From Accumulibacter appositus (lineage in GTDB: Bacteria > Pseudomonadota > Gammaproteobacteria > Burkholderiales > Rhodocyclaceae), in NCBI RefSeq assembly GCF_035440685.1, contig NZ_DAORMW010000022.1: 64,000 nt of DNA, one strand, 5' to 3'. The position numbers and the translations under genes are program-made. Under the pieces are notes generated by a model. The model saw nothing but the letters and a program-made list of their open reading frames with translations, searched no databases and had not been told where the DNA came from. Position 1 is the first letter of the stretch, and each line of letters begins with the position of its first letter. This document shows positions 46,744-55,954 of the stretch, piece by piece.

Positions 46744-47658
46744 TCAGTCCGACTCGGCTTCGAGCCGCTGTTGGTCAGGAGACCGGTAGCCAGGTGCCAG
46801 CACGGCGTTCTTCACGCCGTAGATCGCCAGCGGATCTTTCAGCCAGAGCCGGTACTCGTGGCCGCGCAGGCTATGGTCTGGCGAACAGTCCACGCTCCAC
46901 TTGCGCAAGATGTATCCAGCAGTGGCTGCACGCAGCTTCAACCGCAACGCGCCGTCCTGCATGCTGTAGTCCATCTCCGTGATCTCAGGTCGCGGTTGAT
47001 CTGGGTGAGGCACGAGCTCCAGCTCCACGATCCGGGTCCATTGGATGTCCTGATCGCTGGTCTCGTGGGGCTCCAGCTGCTTTCCCTTCAGCACCACCGG
47101 GCGTCTGATCCGGGTAATGACGAAGTCTCGGAATTCCTGCGTTTTTCGATCAAAGGCGCGGACGTGCCAGCGCAGGCCGTTATCTATCAGCGCAAATGGG
47201 ACAATCTCCCGCTCGGTACAGCCACTCGAGATCGAGTGGTATTCGATCTTGAGAGGGCTTTCGTGGTGGATCGCTCTGGTCACGCTGGCCAGCGCGTCCA
47301 ACTCTGGGTGCGTCAGTCGAGAAGGGCTTTCGCACGCAACCCAAGCTTTTAGTCTTACCGGCTCACCATCTCCGAACCCCTGGGTCAGCCAGGACAGCAC
47401 ACGCTCCGGAGGGAAGTCGAAGACTGGGTGGAAGTCAGAGCCAAGGACATAGGACTTGCCCTTGGAGTCGTAGTCGATGTTGCCGGCGGCCAGTTCCTTG
47501 TACAGGGCCAAATCCCTGGTGGCAGCGGCGGACTGGATGCCAAAACGTGACACCAAGTCCTGCCGTCGGATCTCCCCAATGAATCGCACGCGTAACTCCA
47601 CGAACGCAAGGCGATCGCGTTGCGGTTGGGTCAGGTCGGCAAGCTGTTCTTTCGACAT
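46744..47658 (-). CDS. brxR: WYL-domain transcriptional regulator (BrxR type)
   Basis: A 304-residue regulator: an N-terminal winged helix (residues 12-70, RVRFIGEIRRQDLVSRFGI), a central WYL domain (about 125-200, LKIEYHSISSGCTEREIVPFALI and RWHVRAFD) and a C-terminal WCX-like part. BrxR proteins repress BREX promoters and may sense nucleic-acid ligands. It is the first gene of the leftward operon and faces a divergent cluster, so it may control both. Two 12-base direct repeats lie in the 187-base gap upstream. Confidence 0.88.
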   Translation of the reverse strand: MSKEQLADLTQPQRDRLAFVELRVRFIGEIRRQDLVSRFGIQSAAATRDLALYKELAAGNIDYDSKGKSYVLGSDFHPVFDFPPERVLSWLTQGFGDGEPVRLKAWVACESPSRLTHPELDALASVTRAIHHESPLKIEYHSISSGCTEREIVPFALIDNGLRWHVRAFDRKTQEFRDFVITRIRRPVVLKGKQLEPHETSDQDIQWTRIVELELVPHPDQPRPEITEMDYSMQDGALRLKLRAATAGYILRKWSVDCSPDHSLRGHEYRLWLKDPLAIYGVKNAVLAPGYRSPDQQRLEAESD

Positions 47659-47710
47659 CCTGGGGTGCTCATTCTAGTTAGCGAAGGCTGATTAGGCCTA
47701 TTGCATGAAG

Positions 47711-47767
47711 TATATAAGCTGCTCTAGAATGTGTCCAAGGCATTATTGTCGTGCATATATCAGCTGC
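47711..47767. promoter_or_regulatory. Direct repeats in the BrxR divergent promoter region
   Basis: TATATAAGCTGC (47711-47722) and TATATCAGCTGC (47756-47767) match at 11 of 12 positions and are spaced 45 bases start to start. The second copy also lies within an imperfect dyad with GTGCA/TGCAC ends. The whole 47659-47845 gap is AT-richer than its surroundings and is the only place for the BREX and cluster promoters. These are candidate BrxR operators. Confidence 0.45.
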
Positions 47768-47845
47768 ACTGTGATTACCATTTAGGTTTGTGCAGGTGAT
47801 CAGGACTCTTGATCGCCACGTGATCGAACCGCCAAAGGAGGCCTC

Positions 47846-49525
47846 GTGAGCAAGCCAATCACCCCGCAGATGCCATTTGTGTGGCCTGAGCCTCGCGTCA
47901 GCGCTGGGGTGGGCAGGTACGAGGCCAACCTCCCGTTCGAGGTGGCCGCGCGGGCCGCGTGTAGTGTGTTTGGCGTGGTTTCTGCGATCGACGCCAGGGC
48001 GGTGAACTGGATGGAGGGGTACCTCGCTGATAATGCCGAGACCATGCTGCGGCTGGTGATCAGCATCCACCCGACGTGCCGGACCTCGGAGTCGGATCTT
48101 CAGAACCTTCTTCGGTTGGTCGAGCGTCACGGTGATCGCGCCGCCTTCAAAGTGTTCCCGGAAGCGTCACTGCTCGACCGGTCATCCAATCTCTTGTGTC
48201 TTTGCGGCTTGGATGGTGACGGGGCGGTTTCGGTAGGTCCGACTGAGAACATGGGGTTCGCTCCAGCGTCACCCTCGCAAGCGAACCTTGCTTCGGTCGT
48301 CACTGCGGCGACCTTCGAAGCCTGCCGGAAGTGGTTTGACTACCTGTGGGGCATCGCGGGTCCGTTGCGTCCGGATGTCGCTACGTCGATGCCGAACCTG
48401 GTGCTGCCCGAGGGTGACGTGGAAGCTGCCCGCTTGTGGGAGGACTACCGGCGGCGCTGCCTTGGTCACGAATCAGCCACCGAGCCACCGGTGCGGGCCG
48501 TCGTCGACCCGGAGTCCGGCGAGGTAGTTCTCGTGGACCAGAACAATGAAGCGCTCCCATCCCCGACGGAATCCATCGGCGTCCCCAAACTCGACCCCCT
48601 ATCGGAATACGTGGCGCGGGTCTTCGAACTCGGCGCACTGGTTTCGGTGGATAAGTTGAGCCGCATTCCGCCGCTGGAGGCGCCGGTCAAACCAGAGTGG
48701 TTCGGGGTGGACAGCTTTCGTCAGACCGGGATGGTCAGGGCGCAGACCTCGATCAAGGTAGCTCCGTTCGATGAGGCGACGCTCAAAAAGATTGACAGAC
48801 TGCGCCGGGTATCCGGGGAGTTGCTGCCGCGCTATTCGTTCGCGCTGGCCGATGGTGTCCGGTGGATGCCCAAGCAGGCCATCCCGCTTTTCGAGGCGGC
48901 GCTGACGGCCGCGAACGACGACGCGAAGAAGCTTCTCGGAGAGACCGTGGGTGACGACATCCAGGCCTTCCTGGGGTCGCAGCGCGAGCGCATCCGCAAC
49001 GACGCACAACGCATGTACGAGGCCTATCACCCTGGCGGGAAGATCCCTGACAACGCCGTCACCAATATCCTGGATGAACTCAAGGTGCGTCTGGGCAAGA
49101 CAAAGGCTGACAAGCTGATTCCCAAGGTTGCGTACTCTCCTGTGGCCTTCAATCCGTCGCAGAAGTCGGAGTGGTCGTCGCCGTGGGGTCAGGCCTTCGC
49201 GCTCCTCAAGGGGATCGCGGAGTTTCCGCGCGAGGCCATGACAAATCGATTTTTCTGGCAAGGCATCAGGACGGACGAGGATGCCCTGATCAAGGCCATG
49301 AATGTGGCCGGTGACTACCTCGTCGACGAGTATGGCGGACGCAAAGCTAAGCAGCGTGCCGAACTGGAACTGGGCCTGATCAAGCAATTGGAGGATACGT
49401 CAGGCGACGCGCTGGCCAAGTGCCGGGCTCTGTGGACCTTGATCACGAGCGGAAAAGAAGATGCGGTGGTCGCCCTTGTAGAAGATCCCGCCACCAAGCA
49501 GCAAGAGATCGCAATCAGGGAATAG
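47846..49525 (+). CDS. Unknown protein with degenerate PLD-like N-terminal domain
   Basis: A 559-residue protein starting with GTG 12 bases after an AAAGGAGG. Residues 25-170 follow the pattern of PLD-like domains in defence proteins: a first strand with VFGVVSAIDARAVNWM, TMLRLVISIHP, a KVFPEASLLDRSSNLLCLCG strand where H-x-K is expected, and AVSVGPTENMG in place of the GS-N motif. The HxK residues are absent, so activity is doubtful. The remaining 390 residues are helical and unassigned. It opens the divergent cluster. The PLD link is a pattern judgement. Confidence 0.6.
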   Translation: MSKPITPQMPFVWPEPRVSAGVGRYEANLPFEVAARAACSVFGVVSAIDARAVNWMEGYLADNAETMLRLVISIHPTCRTSESDLQNLLRLVERHGDRAAFKVFPEASLLDRSSNLLCLCGLDGDGAVSVGPTENMGFAPASPSQANLASVVTAATFEACRKWFDYLWGIAGPLRPDVATSMPNLVLPEGDVEAARLWEDYRRRCLGHESATEPPVRAVVDPESGEVVLVDQNNEALPSPTESIGVPKLDPLSEYVARVFELGALVSVDKLSRIPPLEAPVKPEWFGVDSFRQTGMVRAQTSIKVAPFDEATLKKIDRLRRVSGELLPRYSFALADGVRWMPKQAIPLFEAALTAANDDAKKLLGETVGDDIQAFLGSQRERIRNDAQRMYEAYHPGGKIPDNAVTNILDELKVRLGKTKADKLIPKVAYSPVAFNPSQKSEWSSPWGQAFALLKGIAEFPREAMTNRFFWQGIRTDEDALIKAMNVAGDYLVDEYGGRKAKQRAELELGLIKQLEDTSGDALAKCRALWTLITSGKEDAVVALVEDPATKQQEIAIRE

Positions 49526-49528
49526 CAC

Positions 49529-49663
<135 letters not shown>

Positions 49664-51192
49664 TTTCGGCGAGGTGGGCTTCCGAAATTCGAAGCACCCA
49701 TTTCGCGTGCGTCTCGAATCCAGTCCATTGAGGCAACTGATCGAGGAAGCGGGGAACGCGCACCGCGTATACGAGCTGCTGTTGATCGATCGCCCAGGGG
49801 ACATCTGGGCCTACACGTCGGTTGTCCTCGACGAACTTCCGCTTGGTGTTGCCAGTCGGGTGGCCCGTGCCCGCGATGAGCATACCTCACGCTCCGAAAG
49901 GGGGGCACATGCCTGGCCAGAAGGACAGATGCCGTTCCAGGATTTCGACCAACTGTTCTATTGGGCAGGGGACGACACTGAACCCGAGGATGAAGTCTGG
50001 CTGACCTACCGCAACTCGTCGGTGATGCAAGCATATGCCGAGCAGTCGCTGGCCATTGCTCGTGCGGCCCAGAGCAGACTGGACTGGAACGATCATCTCC
50101 TTCGCCATATTGTTGCCCGCATTCGTGCAGGCAAACATCCATATTGCTACCTGGATCGCCGTGTCGCACTCGCGAAATGCCAAGAGTCGATTCCGAACGA
50201 GTCGAGCCACTCGCCAGCCTTTTTCAAAAAGCTCGGAGAACTACTCCGAGACGGTGAACTGGCTTCCGTTGCCTACCGTGCTCGTGGGGATTACCGCGTT
50301 CTACACATGATGGCGACGGAACAACGTCGACGGGCAGGGCGCACGGGGCATGCGGCCGGCAACGCCCTACATCTCAGTGCCCTTGTGGACTACACGATTG
50401 ATAACGAGGCATGGGACTCCGAGATTTGGTTTTTTAGCGAAGGGCTTGCCCCCGGTGATCTGTTTATCGAAGGTGGCGGTTTGGGTGCCACAACAGTCAA
50501 GGAACTGATTGAGGTACATGGTCGGCGTCTAGGCAACTACATCCTGTCAGCACGAGACGAGGGCGAGATAACTGGTTTCGACAAGGAGATGGGCGATCGC
50601 TGGGTGCTCTACCGGAAGCAGCCCCCCTACAGTCGTCGCAAGGGCTTGGAACGAATTCAGGATCGACAGCGAAGTAAGCTGGGGCCGGTGCTGAGCTTTG
50701 CCGAAGAGGGTGGGACGCTCTTCGATTTCGAGAAAGCCGTCATCGTCATCGGGCTCGAGGTCACTGCGCCTGCACGTTCGATGATCGCTGCCGCAGTCGC
50801 TGAATGGCAGGGCCATGGCGGGAATCCCATGGTGATCGTGTGTGGGGCGCATACGGATTTCGAACGCGCTGGGTGTCGCGATGTGCTCGTGCCGCCTGAA
50901 GACATCTTGCCCGCGCTATCCCCCGAGGTCTGGCTATTGGACGTCTTGTCCCGCCGTTGCCCGTGGATTGATGCAGTGCTGGCGTTGCAAGCCCCTACAT
51001 GGACCATGGTGGCGCTCGAACGCCACGTCAGCTGCCAGGATGGGCTGTGGCGTCCGTGGATCGTGGCAACGCCGGAAATCCAGCATCTAAGTGCCGACCT
51101 GACGCTCAACGAAGATCTCGAAGCCCTGTTCCGAGAAGCCTCGGAGAGGGCGAAGAGCATGCGGCCCAGGCTACTTTAGTGGATCAGTGGCA

Positions 51193-52869
51193 ATGCCGGA
51201 CAAAGCGCAGCCCAACTATTCCTATACCGCACTGGATGGCTCTGTGCTGGCATTGAGCGAAAGCCGGTTTGACGAACGCCAGCGTCGCCAGCGCCATCGT
51301 CTTCAGAAAGGTGCGGTGTGTTGGGATTATGCGCCCCTGCTTGATGTCGTCCGACGAGAGCGTGGCTTCCGAAATCATCGGTTTACGGGGAAATCGGCAG
51401 CCGAATGGGTAGCCGACTTACGGCGGCGCAAGTCACCGGAGTTGGACCGCTTCACCCATTGGTATGAGTCCCTCGTCGGCCATTTTCTAGGCGAACTCGC
51501 AAAGCGTTCCCGCATTCCGGAAAACCTCTACAGCATCGAAGTGGCTCGGCCGCCCCTGACGTCATCGCTGCCAAGTCTGATTCGCGGACTGGGATTGAAG
51601 CGAGCCAGCGCCGAGCAGTGGGCTGCAACTTTGCGGGCTATGACCAGCAAAGGGGTGAAGCCCGAGGAGTTGGACGAGTCAGGCGTGTTGATTCGCCTTG
51701 AAACCCAGTTCGCAGGGGAAACGTTATCGCAGGCACAGGTTGTCCGTCTGATCGATCTTCGCCACGTGACACCGAAGTTTGTCTGCGAATCCCGCTTTGG
51801 CTTCATGACGAAGGCTGGGTGGAACGAGTGCTGCCAGTGGGTGCCGGCGAAAGACTATAAGAAGCGCGGCCTGTGGGGATCCAAGGGAGACCGGAGCTGG
51901 TACGTCATTCGTTATCGGCATCGGGCATTGGGCTGGTCTGTCGTTCGTTGCCGCTACACCGACCTATTTACGCGGCGACCGGATTGGTGGTGGGTGCTCG
52001 ACGAGCGAGGAAAGCTCATCGCACAACCTCCAGAGGGCTTCGATTCGCCAGAGGACGCCATTGAATATGCCGAGCACAAAATCAACCAGCGCTTTTCGTC
52101 AATGGGAAGGGATCATGCCTTATCGAAGTGGGAGCGCTACTCCCTGCCGGGCAACGACGGCTATCGCGAGATATTGATCCAACTGGATGATTGGCCCGGG
52201 AGTTACAAGCCGCGCCACTATCGGACACGTAATGTCCTTGTCCATATCCGGACAGGGGTTCGGGAGACCGACGACGGAAGGCAAGTGTTGTTCTTGGACG
52301 AAATCCAGAGCGATTGGCATGCCGATCTCCATGCGGCAAGCAAGGATGATTCTGCTCGGCAGAACAAAGTCCCGCCCCCGGATGCGCCTTTCCGGAAGGA
52401 TTGGCCTTTGCTGGCATTGAAGTTGATGCTGTGGTGGTCGCAGGTGCAGAAACTGGATGGCGTGGCCTGGAGTACGGCTGAACTCCAGTCTGCGCGCTGG
52501 CGAAGCTATGGCCCACCGGAAGCACTTTATCGGTCTGCCTTGCCTGACGCCGCTCGATCGATTGCAAGGGTGCTGAGTCTCGAACTGGCGCAGACCACTA
52601 TGGCGGTCCGGAGCAACACACGCTGGGTTGAGCTTGCCGATGATGGATGGGTCGTGCGCAACAGGTCTGGCGTACCAATCACGAAACCGTTTCGCCACCG
52701 AGGACAAGCGGAGGTTTTTGCCGATCTGACTGGATCGTTCGTGAGAGTGAATGTACCCGTGCTGTGGTTGAACGATGTGCCCCCGATCAAGGCTATTCCG
52801 CTATATGGCGCGGCCACGGAAGACTTCTGGCTTCAGTCTGATTCGCGGTCTGCGAGATTGGATGGGTAG
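51193..52869 (+). CDS. Phage polyvalent-protein-like EIQSDW-domain protein
   Basis: A 558-residue protein built from modules normally seen in giant phage or plasmid polyvalent proteins. Residues 138-185 hold ASAEQWAATLRAM and GVKPEELDESGV, and residues 320-480 contain YREILIQLDDW, NVLVHIRTG, VLFLDEIQSDWH and, after a short linker, PFRKDWPLLALKLMLWW and VAWSTAELQSARW. In phages these stretches are parts of proteins injected with the DNA. Their molecular function is unknown. Here the module stands alone in a chromosomal-style cluster. ATG 51193 is preferred over GTG 51187 on spacing to GGA. Its stop is just before the SLOG gene. Confidence 0.72.
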   Translation: MPDKAQPNYSYTALDGSVLALSESRFDERQRRQRHRLQKGAVCWDYAPLLDVVRRERGFRNHRFTGKSAAEWVADLRRRKSPELDRFTHWYESLVGHFLGELAKRSRIPENLYSIEVARPPLTSSLPSLIRGLGLKRASAEQWAATLRAMTSKGVKPEELDESGVLIRLETQFAGETLSQAQVVRLIDLRHVTPKFVCESRFGFMTKAGWNECCQWVPAKDYKKRGLWGSKGDRSWYVIRYRHRALGWSVVRCRYTDLFTRRPDWWWVLDERGKLIAQPPEGFDSPEDAIEYAEHKINQRFSSMGRDHALSKWERYSLPGNDGYREILIQLDDWPGSYKPRHYRTRNVLVHIRTGVRETDDGRQVLFLDEIQSDWHADLHAASKDDSARQNKVPPPDAPFRKDWPLLALKLMLWWSQVQKLDGVAWSTAELQSARWRSYGPPEALYRSALPDAARSIARVLSLELAQTTMAVRSNTRWVELADDGWVVRNRSGVPITKPFRHRGQAEVFADLTGSFVRVNVPVLWLNDVPPIKAIPLYGAATEDFWLQSDSRSARLDG

Positions 52870-52870
52870 C

Positions 52871-53785
52871 ATGAATCACGAACCTGAGCGGCAGTTTCCC
52901 GTGCGCTACACGATCATGCCGGATTACGGCGGTGCTTACGGTTGGATCAACAGGGAAGGAACGGACGCACTTGGCCCCAATCATGCCGACACCTGCGGCT
53001 GGGGCGGCGATCACCCGATCTCCGAGGAACTGCAGGAGTCCTTTGCCGCTTGGCAGACGGAATTCGAGCGAGCGCAGAATGATTGGGAAGCAGGGATCGC
53101 ACTTCTGGATTGGCCGCGTTTTCACGAGCGAGGCATGGCCTTGGCTCGCCGGCTCAAAGCTGAGTTGGGCGATGTTGCACGGATCTATTACGAAAAGCCG
53201 GTTGAGGATCCAAACCAGCGTGTCAATGAGCGTGTTGAGATTCTCGCCGATGGCACGGTTGTCGAAGCCGTGTTTCCTCGGCGTCTGCAGACGTCATTAC
53301 CCGACTGGTTACCGAACACGGTTGTTTCCGGTGGGCAGACAGGGGTTGATCGCGCGGCCCTGGACTGGGCATGCAACCATCGCATCCCGCATGGCGGCTG
53401 GTGTCCTCAGGGGCGTCGCGCTTCGGATGGCCCTCCGTCAGCGAAGTATCAGTTACGCGAAACCGAGTCGGCCGGTTACCGCCAGCGCACGAAGCTGAAT
53501 GTGCAGGACAGCGACGCAACACTGATTCTCAATGTGGGGGAATTGGACGGGGGCACTCTGCAGACGCTGCAGTTTGCCGAACGCATGGGCAAGCCGCATC
53601 GTGTGGTTCAGCTGGATCAATGCGTGCCGGCTGAGCCAGCAGATCGCATCACTCAATGGCTGATTGCAGGCCGGATCAACACCCTCAACGTGGCTGGGCC
53701 GCGCGAGGAAAAACGCCCTGGCATCTACGCACTGGCGCTTTCCGTGCTGGATCGTTGCATGGCATCCCAGGAGGAGAAAGCATGA
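52871..53785 (+). CDS. YpsA-like SLOG (molybdenum-carrier type) domain protein
   Basis: A 304-residue protein. The C-terminal 155 residues form a Rossmann-like domain with VVSGGQTGVDRAALDWA at 151-167, GWCPQGRRASDG, SDATLILN and a late TLNVAGPREE, matching the putative molybdenum-carrier/YpsA branch of the SLOG superfamily. SLOG domains bind or cut nucleotide-derived ligands in several defence systems. The N-terminal 150 residues (DYGGAYGWINREG, then a helical region) are unassigned. ATG 52871 sits one base after the preceding stop. A sensor or NAD-processing role is inference. Confidence 0.75.
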   Translation: MNHEPERQFPVRYTIMPDYGGAYGWINREGTDALGPNHADTCGWGGDHPISEELQESFAAWQTEFERAQNDWEAGIALLDWPRFHERGMALARRLKAELGDVARIYYEKPVEDPNQRVNERVEILADGTVVEAVFPRRLQTSLPDWLPNTVVSGGQTGVDRAALDWACNHRIPHGGWCPQGRRASDGPPSAKYQLRETESAGYRQRTKLNVQDSDATLILNVGELDGGTLQTLQFAERMGKPHRVVQLDQCVPAEPADRITQWLIAGRINTLNVAGPREEKRPGIYALALSVLDRCMASQEEKA

Positions 53786-54282
53786 CTGCGCAGATTTCAG
53801 AAAGACTCAGCTACGAGGGCCAGCAACTCGCGATGTGCACCAATCCCTTGAGCCTGTACTTCGCGATGGGCGGTGACGGTCCCAACTTCGAATACAACTG
53901 CACTGCCCTGTGGCGCGGTTATGTCGGCACATGGGAAATCGTCGACGGCCGTTTGTACTTGGTCGAGTTGCATGGGACGCTGGAGGGGGGCGAAGAGGCT
54001 TCCGTGGCCACCATCTTTCCAGGCTACCCCGATCGAGTCTTTGCACACTGGTACTCGGGAACGATTCGGATTCCGCAAGGCAAGTTGCTCAACTATGTCC
54101 ATATGGGGTACGGCAGCACCTACGAGCGGGATCTGTTCCTGGAGATCGAAAAAGGCATCATCAAAAAGACCCACGTGCGCCAGAACGGGCATGCCGAAGG
54201 CGACGATGGCCCGGAGGGGTACGGTATCGGCGGGATGACTGTTTTCCCGCGCGGCAAGCAAGACGAGGGGGAAACATCGTGA
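53782..54282 (+). CDS. Conserved hypothetical beta-rich protein
   Basis: A 166-residue protein whose sequence style (SERLSYEGQQLAMCTNPL, LWRGYVGTWEIVDGRLYLVEL, SGTIRIPQGKLLNYVHMGYGSTYERDLFLEIEKG) belongs to a widespread family of unknown function. No signal peptide or catalytic motif is seen; the pattern of short strands suggests a beta-sandwich. GGAGG precedes the ATG, which overlaps the SLOG gene stop (ATGA). The family often occurs as isolated genes, so its role in the cluster is unclear. Confidence 0.7.
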   Translation: MTAQISERLSYEGQQLAMCTNPLSLYFAMGGDGPNFEYNCTALWRGYVGTWEIVDGRLYLVELHGTLEGGEEASVATIFPGYPDRVFAHWYSGTIRIPQGKLLNYVHMGYGSTYERDLFLEIEKGIIKKTHVRQNGHAEGDDGPEGYGIGGMTVFPRGKQDEGETS

Positions 54283-54929
54283 TCTACCTCTACTGGTATC
54301 TGGGCATTGGCGCAGTCGTCCTGATTCTCATGGTGGCATACCACAAGCTCACCAAGCAGAAAGACGACAACTTGCCGAGCGATATCCTAGCCGACCTCCG
54401 CCCAGAGCGGAAAAAGCTGTGGTTTCGGCTTCTGAACGATGTGCTCGGCCCCGCTTTGGTCGGAACGTTGATCGTTCCATTCTGGCCGGTGCTCGTTTTC
54501 TTGAAGGTCAAGGAACTCTTTTTCGGCGAGCCTGCGCGTGGTGCCGTCGATGAGCCAGAGTTTGCCGTCTCACGAGACGACTTGCAGACGCAACTGAGCA
54601 TCCAGGAAATCGAACAGAGAGAGATGGTTTTCGATCCATTGGGGGCTGCACCCAATGTGCCTTTTGGCCATCTGAATACAGCATGGAAGCAGTTCTGCGA
54701 AGGCATGGAGCCCCACGACGGAATTTGGAGTTTTACTGCCCACTGGACCAGTTCGTGGGACAGGAAAGATTTACGGCAGGGCTACGCCATCGTGCGCGGC
54801 GAAGAGGTCGGGCGCCATTTCGTCACGATCTGGAAGGACGTTGAGGAGGGTGCTGGCACAGAGGCGGTTAGCGGCGCGAAGACGGAGGGCTTCAGCATTC
54901 CGGCCTGGTTGCGCAAGCAGGCAGACTGA
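54279..54929 (+). CDS. Membrane protein of the divergent cluster
   Basis: A 216-residue protein starting with GTG that overlaps the preceding stop (GTGA). Residues 1-20 form a membrane helix (IYLYWYLGIGAVVLILMV) and residues 50-75 a second (LGPALVGTLIVPFWPVLVFL). The remaining 140 residues are soluble and contain a WSFTAHWTSSWDRKDLRQGYAIVRG segment with several tryptophans. It could anchor the cluster products at the inner membrane. No family is recognised. Confidence 0.65.
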   Translation: MIYLYWYLGIGAVVLILMVAYHKLTKQKDDNLPSDILADLRPERKKLWFRLLNDVLGPALVGTLIVPFWPVLVFLKVKELFFGEPARGAVDEPEFAVSRDDLQTQLSIQEIEQREMVFDPLGAAPNVPFGHLNTAWKQFCEGMEPHDGIWSFTAHWTSSWDRKDLRQGYAIVRGEEVGRHFVTIWKDVEEGAGTEAVSGAKTEGFSIPAWLRKQAD

Positions 54930-54985
54930 CCGCGTCCGTTGGCAAGTGGGTAACGCCCTAATCAGCAGAAGGCGCACAAACGAAA

Positions 54986-55288
54986 ATGATCAGGAAGATG
55001 CTTGGAGAATTGCGCTTGTTTCTGTTTCCGCCCGTCACACGACGCGACGCGCTGGAGATCGCACTCAGGAAACTTGCACAGCCTTCAGTTGAAGCGCCAT
55101 TGATCTGCCATGGCCGGAAGCCTCCGAGGTGCAATATCTATAACGAACCGGCGGAACCTTGCTGGTGGATTCAGGTGCCATGGGGCGACGGTCGGGACGG
55201 ACAAGTGCTTCGGGGCAGTCGCGTGATGGTGGTTGGGCGCAGTACGGGGACCATTCATTACGATGGTTCCGCTAATGACGAGGGATGA
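54986..55288 (+). CDS. Small conserved hypothetical protein
   Basis: A 100-residue protein. The C-terminal half (PLICHGRKPPRCNIYN, EPCWWIQVPWGDG, RVMVVGRSTGTIHYDGSANDEG) looks like a conserved small domain with cysteine and tryptophan residues. The start is 56 bases after the membrane-protein gene. It may be the last gene of the cluster. The following 55289-55514 shows no gene. Confidence 0.55.
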   Translation: MIRKMLGELRLFLFPPVTRRDALEIALRKLAQPSVEAPLICHGRKPPRCNIYNEPAEPCWWIQVPWGDGRDGQVLRGSRVMVVGRSTGTIHYDGSANDEG

Positions 55289-55514
55289 CCGACCATCCGT
55301 GGATCAAAGCTTGAGTAGGTGCCGCTGTTCGCTCATCCACGCACCTCATATGAATGGGCAGGCCAGCGGCAAGCCTGTCGGCCGTCGCTCCAGATCACGG
55401 GCAGAAACAGGACATCCGTTTCGGAGGCGACGACCCTAATGCATCCGGATTGTTAAAGAACCGCATATCGCCTACGCGGGCAGCACTAGGACCTTCGGCA
55501 CAGAAGGGTTTCGC

Positions 55515-55940
55515 TCATTGATCTAGTGAAGTCGTCTCGACGATGACCTCGAACTGTTCCAGGACCTCCGGCCGCCGCTGCTTGATGAAACGGACGACCG
55601 ATTTGTTCTCCAGCAGCTTGGCCAGATAGCCTCTTGCCAGCACCAGATTGAGCACGTCCTCGGCATAGCTCTGCTCGACCAGCTTGTACGGCCCTTGTAG
55701 GTTCGCCATTTCCCGCTCCATGCGTGACATCTGTTCCTGGGTCACGCCGGTCAGTTTCTGTGGCTTCTTGCCATTGACCAGCATCTCGGCAGGTGTACCT
55801 GTGCGGGCTTCAGATTGGACGCTGTTCCGAAGGACTGAAAGGGGAAATTGCAGGGAGGTGTGCGTCGCCCCAAGGCGCAGTGGGGTTGAAACGCGGGGAA
55901 GTCGCGAGAGCATGAATCGTCGGAATGTCCCGATATTCAT
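55515..55940 (-). pseudogene. Truncated RepB-type partition protein (C-terminal fragment)
   Basis: A 141-codon frame whose last 95 residues (KLTGVTQEQMSRMEREMANLQ, VLNLVLARGYLAKLLENKSVVRFIKQRRPEVLEQF) match the C-terminal domain of RepB-type plasmid partition proteins, normally preceded by a ParB nuclease-like domain. That domain is missing and the first 40 codons look unrelated. It is on the opposite strand to both neighbours. It is best read as debris left by the insertion of the island. Confidence 0.65.
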
Positions 55941-55954
55941 GGAGGAGCGCCGTC

